A DNA stretch of 64,000 nt from Moringa oleifera (lineage: Eukaryota > Streptophyta > Magnoliopsida > Brassicales > Moringaceae). Location: positions 5,203,501 through 5,267,500 of the forward strand of contig JAJFZO010000229.1 of the NCBI GenBank assembly GCA_021397835.1, in the 5' to 3' direction. A model generated the notes under the pieces. That model saw only the letters and a program-made list of their open reading frames with translations, did not search any database and was not told the DNA's origin. The number at the start of each line of letters is the position of its first letter. The first letter of the stretch is position 1. The translations under genes were made by a program, and so were the position numbers. This document shows positions 47,547 to 57,900 of this stretch, piece by piece.

Positions 47547-50500
47547 CTGGAGCATAGATGTCTATCATGCAAAGCTTGTCACTCAATCTGTGGAAATCTT
47601 CCTTCTTAAGTGCTTTAGTAAACATATCAGCAATGTGATCTCTTGAAGGCGTAAAAAGAGTGCAAATCTTCTTGTCAGTAACTGCATTTCTCACAAAATG
47701 ATAATCAACTTCTATATGCTTTGTTCGTTCATTAAAAACAGGATTGCTTGCAATATGAATTGCAGCTTGATTATTACAATGCATAGGAATAGGATCTGAA
47801 TAGGTGATACCGAAATTTTTAAGGAGAGCTTTCAACTAAATCAGCTCACATGTAGTTTGAGCCATGGCACGATATTCTGCTTCAGCACTAGATCCTGAGA
47901 CAATTATTTGTTTCTTACTCTTCCAAGTTACTAGATTCCCGCCCACAAAGGTACAATATCCAGATGTAGATTTTCTATCACTTTTGTCACCAACATAGCT
48001 AACATCAGAATAGCCAACTAATTTCACATGATTTTTATTTTTGAACCATAATCCTTTTATTGGAGATTTCTTTATATATCTCAAAATGTTGTAGGCAGCC
48101 TCTCAATGACCTTTTTTAGGCTTGTCCATGAATTGACTAATCAAACCCACGATATGCATAATGTCTGGTCTAGTAACTGTCAAGTAAATAAGCTTCCCAA
48201 CAAGTCTTCTGTATTGTCCATAGTCTGTAAAGTTATCATCCTCCTTCCACAGGTCAAGATTAGGTTCCATTCGTGTATCCAACGGTTTTGACCCAAGTAA
48301 ACCTACTTCTTGTAATAGATCAATTGCATACATTCTTTGAGACAGTACTACACCTTCTTTACCACGAGCAACTTCAAATCAAGAAAGTAACTTAATTGAC
48401 CAAGATCTTTGGTGAAAAATTATTAGTGTAAATGTTTCTTGGTTGCTTCGATTCCATTTACATCACTACCTGACAAGAGTATATCATCAACATAAACAAT
48501 AAGTATTACAATCCCTAATGCACTATGTTTTACAAAAACCGAATGATCAGCTTGACTTCACTTGAATCCTGCTGCAAAAACAACTTGGTTAAACTTATCA
48601 AACCAAGCTCTAGGACTTTGCTTCAATCCATAAATAGCCTTATTAAGCTTATATACTAAGTGAGTCTCCCCCTGAGCAACAAAGCCAGGTGGTTGCTCCA
48701 TATAAACTTCCTCATTCAAATCTCAATAAAGAAATGCATTCTTGACATCTAGTTGATACAGTGGCCAATCACGATTAACTGCAACTGAGATGGCCACACA
48801 AACAGAGTTCAACCTGGCAACAGGTGAAAAGGTTTCAAAGAAGTCAATACCTGGTGTCTGCGTGTATCCTTTTGAAACTAGTCGGGCTTTATACCGATCA
48901 ACAGAACCATTAGGATTGTATTTGACTGTAAAGACCCAACGACAAGCAACAGGTGAAACTCCTTCAAGTAAAGGTACCAAGTCCTATGTGTTTCTACTGA
49001 GAAAAGTTGACATTTCCTCATTCATGGCCTGTTTCCAATTATAATCTTGAACTGCCTTTGGATAATTCTTAAGAATAGATAGGGTTGACAAAGATAAAGC
49101 TAAGCGACGAAAAATAGGACCAAGCTGATTAAAGGAAACAACATTACCAATAGAATGTTGGGCACAAGAGCATTTACCTTTTCGGAGAGCTATTGGCAAA
49201 TCATCAAGATCATTAGCAGAAGGCAGTGAAGGAGATGGCTATGAGGCAAGAGGAGTTTGTAACTTATTCCTTCTGGTGTAAACTTGGATAGGTTTTGAAG
49301 AAGGTAGAGTCACGGGAGACGGTGTTACTGTGGAAGGAAGGGGAACTAACTCTTTGACTTTAGAGTTTTTAAAAAAAGATTCCGACTCAAAAAATGTGAC
49401 ATTAGCGAAAACAAAAATTCTTTTGACACCAGATCATAACATTTATAACCTTTTTGAGTCCGAGGATATCCTAAAAAAACACAACGGACAGCCCTAGGAG
49501 ACAATTTATCCATACCAGTTTCAAATAAATGAATGAAGCAAACACACCTAAAAATTCACGAAGTTAGAGAAAAGAGTGGACAATTTAGAAAAAGACATTT
49601 AAAAGGAATGTCACCTCCAAGAGTTGAAGATGGCATCCGATTAATGAGAAATCAAGCAGTGAGTACGGCATCACTCCAAAAGTATTTGGGTACATTCGTT
49701 TGAATCATAATAGTACGAGCAACATCAAGAAGATATCTGTTTTTACGTTCTATCACACCATTTTGTTATGGAGTATGAACACATGATGATTGGTGAATAA
49801 TGTCATTTGCAGAACAAAAAAGAGGGAAGTCAGTTTTCATATATTCTAAGGCATTATCAGATCGTAAAATACGAATACTGGTAGAAAATTGAGTCTTTAT
49901 TTCATTATAAAACGTTTGAAATACATCAAAAACATGAGACCTGTCTTTTAGTAAATAAATCCAAGTCATTCGAGAATAATTATCCACAAAAGTGATAAAA
50001 TACTTATGACTGGACAAAGTAGGATAATGACAAGGCCCCCATACATCGAAGTGAACTAAATCAAAATGACTTAAACTTCCACTCTCTCTAGGAGAAAAAG
50101 ACGACCTGTGATGTTTTCCTAACTGACATGCATCACAGTTTATTAAAGTAGTAGACTCAACAAAGGTACTATTTTTTTTATCTTGAAAAAATTAGGATGA
50201 CCTAAACGACAATGCCAATCATAAGGAGACACACCACCAGCAACAGCATCAACAGAAGAATTAAGAAAACAAACGCCTCCTGATTTAAAGCCGTGTCCAA
50301 TTAATGTATTTGTCTGAAGATCCTGAAAAATACAATGAGTAGGAAAGAAGATTACAGAACAATTTAAAGATTTTATGATTTGATTTATTGAAAGAAGATT
50401 AAATGATAATTTGAGAACATGTAATACTTGATTAAGTGTAGGAGAAGGAGTGTGAACAGTACCAAACCCAGAGACAGTAGAAATATACCCATAACAACAG

Positions 50501-50592
50501 TAATTGGTGACAGAGATTGACAAGGAGTAAAAGTATGAAACTGATGTTGGTCCCCAGTCATGTGATTTGATGCACCAAAATCTATTAACCAA
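47542..50592 (-). pseudogene. pol: copia pol remnant: protease, integrase, reverse transcriptase, RNase H
   Basis: A polyprotein in fragments. Protease: WLIDFGASNHMTG (50553-50592), where the catalytic D-S/T-G is changed to DFG. Integrase: WHCRLGHPN (about 50193-50220), then the three acidic residues in FDVWGP (about 50045), RSDNALEY (about 49855) and NGVIERK (about 49750). Reverse transcriptase: [25 protein letters not shown] start near 48900 and YVDD at 48483-48494. RNase H: YSDVSYVGD (about 48000), SSAEAEYRAM (about 47880) and CNNQAAI (about 47770), where CDNQ is usual. In-frame stops lie near 49768 (TPQQNG, Gln to stop), 48103 (Trp to stop) and 47836 (Trp to stop), among others. The main open pieces are 47542-47835, 47836-48084, 48103-48333, 48723-48980, 48984-49199, 49766-50017 and 50143-50592. 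Confidence 0.93.
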
Positions 50593-50704
50593 GAATTACT
50601 AGAAAGAGTTGCAAGTGCAGCGATACCTGTTTGGAGGGTATGAGAGGCAATAGAATTAGGTTGTGATTGAATTAACCATTCATACTCGACTTTAGAAATC
50701 TGAA

Positions 50705-51508
50705 TCACATCATCAAGTCCAACTGAAGAAATAGAACCATCAGAAGATTGGTAGCCCATTCAGGTTTACCATGCTTGTCCCAACATGCATCTTCAGTGTG
50801 ATTTGCTTTGCCATAAAAATCACATTTTTTATCATGTCCTTTACTCTTTCCAATATTGTACCCATGTCCTTGTGTGAACATGGCAGAATGTTCAAGAGTA
50901 ATAGGTGGAGATGATAGAGTTAAAGAGGCTGATTGCAAGCGAGAGAAGGCTGCTTGAAGAGTAGGCATTGTGCTTTCTCCAAGTAATTGAATTTTGAGAG
51001 TATTATATTGGTCATTCAGATTCATAAGAAATCATCAAACAAAGAGATTTTTCCATTGATGTTTTTAAGTTTCTAGATCTGTAGAGAGGGGCTACAATTC
51101 ACAAAATTCATTGATAATTCCTCTATAGGCAGCAAAAAATTCTGGAAGGGATTTTTCACTTTATTTGTTATCAACAAGTTGTTGAAACAAAGAGAAAATT
51201 CGTGAATTATTACCATCATTTGCGAACATTTCTTTAATAGAGTCCCAAATTTCCTTAGCAGTTGATATCAATCCAACAGAGGCGGCAATCTCAAGTTCCA
51301 AAGAATTCAGCAACCATGTTTTCACGACACAATCAGATTGACGCCAAGCTGCATATTTGGAATCTTTGGTGTCTATCATCGTTTGAACTAGATGATGATC
51401 ACGACCTTGAGAACCAAGGAAGGTACGAAATGCTTGAGACCAAAAAGCATAATTTCTACCATTAAACTTTACAGTAGTTCCAACAGAATCACCCAAATCA
51501 GTAGACAT
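50705..51508 (-). pseudogene. gag: copia gag remnant (UBN2-type capsid and zinc knuckle)
   Basis: The gag start is likely the Met at 51508 (MSTDLGDSVG), followed by a copia capsid-type region (KFNGRNYAFW, KEIWDSIKEMF). Stops interrupt it at 51161 and near 51060; it resumes at 51025 (MNLNDQYNTLKIQLLG). The zinc knuckle near 50840-50785 reads CDFYGKANHTEDACW, where the family has CxxC, so the second metal-binding Cys is Tyr. Gag packages the element RNA in cytoplasmic particles; this copy could not. Confidence 0.88.
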
Positions 51509-51725
51509 ATTATTTTGACACCTTGAATTGTAGATTCAAGTACCCAAAAATAAAATAAAATAAAATGTACAACCTCAAACACAGAGGCACAACCTTAAAT
51601 AGGGAGGCACAACCTCAAATATGGAGGCATAACCTCAAAAATAGAGGTACAAAAAAAAAATCAATCACACAAGAGGGGATTGATTAACCCTTATAAAAAA
51701 AAAGTTTAAGATTAGAATGAACCTT

Positions 51726-51737
51726 GCTCTGATACCA
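51726..51737 (-). other. primer-binding site of the copia element
   Basis: TGGTATCAGAGC on the element strand, immediately after the 5' LTR. It is complementary to the 3' end of plant initiator-Met tRNA, the usual copia primer, and is unmutated. Confidence 0.93.
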
Positions 51738-51990
51738 TGTAACATGCAAAATTTTAGAGAAAACGTTATTATTCCTTGTACTCTTTACAATAGAAATATA
51801 ACATCTATATATACTAGGTAGTAGCCTACTAATCAAGGAGTAGATTACTCCTTAATATATGTTAACAGCCTACCAATCAAGGCGTAAATTGCTCCTTTCC
51901 TATTATAGACAATAATATTACAATTAGTATATTACAGCTAGCATATCTAAAGATAATCTACTTTAATTTTCAACATAAGATTTTCTAACA
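51738..51990 (-). repeat. 5' LTR of the copia element
   Basis: 253 bp, starting TGTTAGAAAATC on the element strand and ending TGTTACA. Longer than the other LTR by about 13 bp near 51915-51930. A TATATATAG box lies near 51805-51814. The hairpin seen in the 3' LTR is present with one arm changed. Confidence 0.93.
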
Positions 51991-54900
51991 CCACTCATGC
52001 CCAAGTCCGTGCGACACGGCTCCTTTGGTTCTTTCGCTGGGCACTACGTCGAGGGGCAGGGACGAGGGGGCTGGCTCACGATGGGTGCTCGTGGCCTGGC
52101 TTGTGCATCTACCGCTATTGCAAGATGGGCAAATAGCCAATGTCGTGCCTGCTGGGGGCTGTTAAGGCATGTATTTAGTGCCCAAGGTTCGTGCAACACA
52201 GCTCCGTTGGCTCACTTGCTGGGCACTATGTCGAGGGGCAAGGACGAGGGAGCTCATTCGAGAAAGGGGCCCGTGACTTGGGAGGCGTGCCAACCGCTGC
52301 AGCACGATTGGCAAGCAGCCCATCCTGTGCTTACTGGGGGCTGTCGAGGCATGCATCCCATGGCTAGGGTCCTTGCGACGCGGCTCCCCTGCTTCATTCG
52401 CTAGGCACTATGTCGAGGGGCAGGGATAAGGGGGCTGGCTCGTGATGGGCGCCTGTGGCCTGGCAGGCGCTCCCACCGCTGCTGCACTCTTGGCAAGCAG
52501 CCCATGCTGTGCCAACTGGGGGCTGTCGAGGCCTGCCTCTCGTGTCCAGGTTCCATGCAATGTGACTCCCTGTCTTGCCCGTTGGGCACTATGTCGAGAG
52601 GTTGGCTCATAATGGGCGCCTGTGGCCTGACGGGCGCGCCCACCACTGTCGTACCCTGGGCAAGCAGCCCATGTCGTGCCTGTTGGTGATTGTCGAGGCA
52701 TGCCTCCCGTGCCTAGGTTCCTTGCAACGTGGCTCCCCTGGCTCACTCGCTAGGCATTTTGTCGAAGGGCTGGGACGAGGGGACTAGCTCGCGATTGGTG
52801 CCCGTGGCCAGGCTGGCACGCCCACTGCTACCGCACGCTGGGCAAGCAGCCCATGCCGTGCCTGCTAGGGGCTGTCGAGGCGTGACTCCCATGCCTAGGG
52901 TCCGTGCATCGCAACTCGCCAGGCTCGCTCGCTGGGCACTATGTTGAGGGGCTGGCTCGTGGTGGGCGCACGTGGCTTGGCTGGCACGCCTACCGCTGTC
53001 CCACGCGGTGCAAGTAGCCCGTGCCGTGCCTACTGAGGGCTACCGTGGCATGCCTCCCATGCCAAGGGTCTGTGTGACGTGGCTCCCTGGCTCGACCTTT
53101 GGGCATTATGTCGAAGGGCTGGCTCATAATGGGCGCTTGTGGCCTGGCTAGCGCCCATCACTATTGCACGCTGGGCAAGTAGCCCATGCCGTGGCTGCCG
53201 GGGGCTATTGAGACATGCCTCCCGTTCCCAGGGTCCATTCGAAGTGGCTCCCCTAGCTCACTCACTGAGCACTATGTCGAGGGGATAGCTTGTGATCGGC
53301 GCCCGTGGCCTCGCTGGCCCACCCACCGCTACCGCGCGCTGGGCAAGCTGCCCATGCCGTGCTTGTTGGGGGCTACCAAGGCATGCCTCCCATGCCCAGG
53401 GTCCATGAGACGCGACTACCCTAGCTTATTCGCTAGGAATTATGTCGAGGGGCTTGCTCGCGATGGGAGCTAGTGGCCTCGCTGCCACACCCAAGGCTGC
53501 TACATGCCATGCATGTAGCCCATGCAGTGCCTGCTGGGGGCTTTCGAGGTGTGCCTTCTGTGAACAGTGTCCATGTAGCGAGGCTCCTTAGCTCGCTCGC
53601 TGGGCACTAAGTTGAGGGGTAGGGACGAGGGGGCTCACACGCGATGGGCGCCTGTGGCCTGGCCGGCGAGCCCATCGCTCCCGTACACTAGGCAACCAGC
53701 CCAGGCGGTGCCAGTTGGGGGTTCCGTAGGCTTGCCTTCTGTGCCCAAGGTCCGTGTGACGGGGCTCCCTGCCTCACTGACGAGGCACTATTTCGAGGGG
53801 CTGGCTTGCAATGGGCACCTGCAGCCTGGCTGGCACAGCCACTGCTCCCGCACGCTGGGCAAGCAGCCCATGCCGTTCCTACTTGGGGCTGTCGAGGCCT
53901 GCCTCCCGTGCCTAGGACCCTTGCGACGCATCTCCCTGGATCGCTCGCGGAGCTCTATGCCAACGGGCTGGCTCGTGACAGGTGCCCGTGGCCTGGCCGG
54001 CCCACCCACTGCTCCCGCACACTGGACAAGAAGCCTAAGCCATGCAACTTGGTGGCTGCCAAGGCATGCCTCGCTTGCCCAGGGTTTGTGCGATGCGGCT
54101 ACACTTGCTCGCTCGCTGGGCACTATGTCGAGGGGTAGGGATGAGGGGCTGGCTCGTGATGGGCACCCGTTGCTTGGCTGGCGCACCCACCACTCTCGTA
54201 CGTTGGGCAAGAAGCCCAGGTTGTGCCTGCTGGGGGCTATCGAGGATTGCTTCCCATGCCGAGGGTCCGTGCAACACGGCTCCCTTGGCTCGCTTACTCG
54301 GCACTATATCAAGGGGCACGGACGGGGGGGTTGGCTCGTTATTGGCACCCGTGGCCTGGTTGGTGCGCCCACCGCTGCTGTACGCTGGGCAGGCAGCCCA
54401 TGCCGTGCTTGCTGGGGGCTACCGAGACATGCCTTCGGTGCCCAGGGTCTGTGCGATGCGGCTCCCCTGGCTCGCTTGCTGGTCACTGTGACGAGCGGCA
54501 GGGGCGACGAGGCTGCCTTGCGATGGGCGCCTGTGGCCTGGCTGACGCGCCTACCACTTTCGCATGTTGTGCAAGTAGCCCATGCCACGCCTGCTGGGGG
54601 CTACCGAGGCATCCCATCTGTGTCTAGGGTCCAAGCGATGCAGTTCCCTTGGCTCGCTTGCTGGGTAGTAAGTCGAAGGGCAAGGACGAGGGGCCTGCTA
54701 AGGCATGCCTCCCAACCTAGGGTCTGTGTGACGCGACTCCCCTGGCTCGCATGCTGGGCACCATGTTGAGGGGCAGGGACAAAGGGGCTGGCTCGTGATA
54801 GGCGCTCGTGATAGGCGCCCCAGCCAGCCCACGGGCACCCATCGCGAGCCATCCGCCTTGTCCCATGCCCAGGTAAGAAGCCCATTCCGTGCTTGCTGGG

Positions 54901-57900
54901 GCTGCCGAGGCATGCCTGCTATGCCTAGGGTCCGTGCAATGCAGCTCCCTTGGCTCGCTTGCTGGGCACCATGTCAAGGGGCAGGGACAAGGCGGATGGC
55001 TCGCGATGGGTGCCCGTGGGCTGGCTGGGGCGCCCACTACTGCCGCACGCTGGGCAAGCAGCCCATCTCGTGCCTGCTGGGGGTTGTGATGCATGCCTCC
55101 CGTGCCTAGGGTCCATGCGACACGGCTCTACTGGCTCGCTCGCTTGGCCCCGTGTTAAGGGGCTGGCTCGCGATGGGCGCTCATGGCCTGGCTGGCGTGC
55201 CCACCTTTGCCGCACTCTAGGCAAGGAGCCCATGTCGTGCCTGCTGGGAGCTGCGGAGGCTTGCCTCCCGTAGCCAAGGTCCGTGCGGCACAGCTGTCCT
55301 GGCTTGCTCGCTGGGCACTATGTCGAGGGGTAGCGACGATGGGGCTGGCTCGTGATGGGCGGCCATGGCCTGGCCGACGTGCCCACCGCTACTTCATGGT
55401 GGGCAACCAGCCCATGCCATGCCTGCTTGGGGCTGCGGAGGCATGCCTCTCATGTACAGGGTCTATGAGATGCGACTCACGTGGCTTGCTTACTGGGCAC
55501 TATGTTGAGGGGCAGGGACGAGGGGGCTGGCTTACGATGGGCGCCTGTGGCTGGCTGGTGCACCCACCGCTGCCGCACACTGGGCAAGCAACCCATGCCG
55601 TGCATGCTGGAGGCTGTAAGGCATGCCACCCATGCCCAGGGTTCGTGCGATGCAGCTCCCCTGGCTCACTCACTGGGCACAATATCGAGGGTAAGGACGA
55701 GAGGGCTGGCTCAAGATGGGAGCCACAGGCCTAGCTGGCGCGCCCACAACTGCTACACACTGGGCACTTGGCCCATGTCGTGCCTGCTGGGGGCAGCCGA
55801 GGCATACCTCCCGTGACCAAGGTCCACACGACGCGGCTCCTCTGGCTCGCTAGCTGGGCAGTAAGTTGAGGGGCAAGGACGAGGGGGCTGGCTAGCGATG
55901 GGCGCTCGTGGCCTAGCTGGCGCGCCCACCGCTGCCGCACACTGTGAAAGCCACCCATGTCGTGCCTGCTGGAGGCTTCCATGGCATGAGTCTCATGCCC
56001 AGGGTCTGTGTGACGCGGCTCTCCTGCCTCACTCACTGGGCAATAAGCCGAGGGGCAGGGACGAGGGGGTTGGCTCACGTTAGGCGCCCATGGCCTGCTT
56101 GGAGTGCCCACCGCTGCCGCTCGCTGGGAAAGCAGCCCATGCCATCCCTGCTGGCAGCTGTAGAGGTATGCCGCCCGTGCGATGCGGCACCCCTAGCTCC
56201 CTTGCTGGGCATTATGTCGAGGTTCGGGGGCGATGGGGCTGGCTAGTGTTGGGCGCCAGCGGCCTGGCTGGTGCACCCACCGCTGATGTACGCTGGGAAC
56301 TTGGCCTATGCTGTGCCTGCTGGGGGCTGCCGACTTGTGCTTCCCATGCCCAGGGCCTGTGCGATGCGGCTTCCATGGCTCGCTCGCTGGGCACTATGTC
56401 GAGGGTCGAGGACGAGGGGGCTGGCTCGCGATGGGCGCCATAGGCCTGGCTAGCGCGCCCACAGCTGCCGCACGCTGGGCATTTGGCTGATGCCATGCCT
56501 GCTGGGGATTGCTGAGGCATGCCTCCCATGCCCAAGGTGCACGGGATGCAGCTCCCCTGGCTCGCTAGCTTGGCTGTAAGTCAAGGGGCAAGGACGAGGG
56601 CGCTGGCTCGCGATGGGCACCCGTGGCCTGGCTGGGGCGCCCACCGCTGCTGCAGGCTGGGAAAGAAGCCCATGCCACGCCTGCTGGGGGCTGCCGTTGC
56701 ATGACTCTCATGCCCAGGGTCCGTGTACGTGGCTCCCCTGCGTCGTTCGTTGGGAATTAATTGGAAGGGCAGGGACGAGGCCCGTAGCCTGGCTGGTGCG
56801 CCCATAGATGCTTCACACTGGGAAAGCAGCCCATGCCGTGCCTGCTGGGGGCTGTCGAGGCATGAATCTCTTGCCCAGGGTCCGTGTGATGCGGCTGCCC
56901 TGGCTCGCTAGCTGGGCAGTAAGTCGAAGGGCGGGGACGAAGGGGCTGGCTCGTGATGGGCGCCCGTGGCCTAGCTGGCGCACCCACAGCTGTTGCACGC
57001 TGGGAAAGCAACCTATGCCATGCTTGCTGGGGGCTGCCAAGACACGAATCTCATGCCAGGGTCCATGTGACGTGGCTCCCCTGCCTCGCTCGCTGGGCAG
57101 TAAGTGGAGGGGCAGGCACGAGGGGGCTGGCTCGATATGGTGCCTGTAGCCTGGCTGGCATGCCCACAGCTACCGCACGCTAGGCTAGCAGCCCATGCCA
57201 TGCCTGCTGGGAGCTACTGAGGGTGTCTCCAGTGCCTAGTGACTGTGCGACGTGGCTCCCCTGGCTCGCTCGCTGGGCACTACGTCGAGGGTCGGGGACA
57301 AGGGGGCTGGCTCGCGATAGGCGCCACTGGCCTGGCTGGCGCGCCCACAGCTGCCGCATGCTGGGCATTTGGCCCACGCTGTGCCTGCTGGGGTCTGCTG
57401 AGGCATGGCTCCCACACCCAGGGTCCATGCGATGCGGCTCCCTTGGCTCGCTCGCTGGACACCATGTCGAGGGGCAGGGACAACGGGGCTGGCACGCGAT
57501 GGGCACCAGTGGCCTTGCTGGTGTGCCCACCATTGCCGCACGGTGGGCAAGAAGCCCATGCGAAGCCTGCTGGGGGCTGCTAAGGCATGTCTCCCATGCC
57601 CAGGTTCCGTGTGACGTGGTTCTCCTGGCTTGCTCGCTGGGTAGTAAGTCGAGGGGCAGGGACGAGGGGGCTGGCTCGCGATGGGCGCCCGTGGCCTGGT
57701 TTGAAAGCCCACAGCTGCCACACGCTGGGCAAGCAGCCCATGGGGGCTGTCGAGGCATGTCTCCTTTACCGAGTGTCCATGTGACGTGGCTCCCATGGCT
57801 CGCTCGCTGGGCACTACATCTAGGGTCGAGTACGAGGGGGCTGGCTCGCTATAGGCGCCACTGGCCTAGATGGCACACCTACCGCTGCTGCACACTGGGC

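Larger units (their letters stand above)
47295..51990 (-). mobile_element. Ty1/copia LTR retrotransposon, complete structure, inactive
   Basis: A 4696 bp element inserted in a ~180 bp IGS repeat and read on the minus strand. Its order on that strand is 5' LTR, primer-binding site, gag, protease, integrase, reverse transcriptase, RNase H, polypurine tract, 3' LTR; integrase before reverse transcriptase defines the copia type. The LTRs start TG and end CA and differ at about 22 of 239 aligned positions by hand count, plus one ~13 bp indel. The flanks at 47290-47294 (CGACC) and 51991-51995 (CCACT) match at 3 of 5 bases and align to the same five bases of the monomer consensus, as a decayed 5 bp target duplication would. 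The coding region is broken by many stops, so it cannot move on its own. Confidence 0.93.

Noticed and set aside
47295..51990. Possibility that the copia element is still active.
   Set aside because: Multiple in-frame stops, protease, RNase H and zinc-knuckle residues changed, LTRs differing at about one site in eleven.
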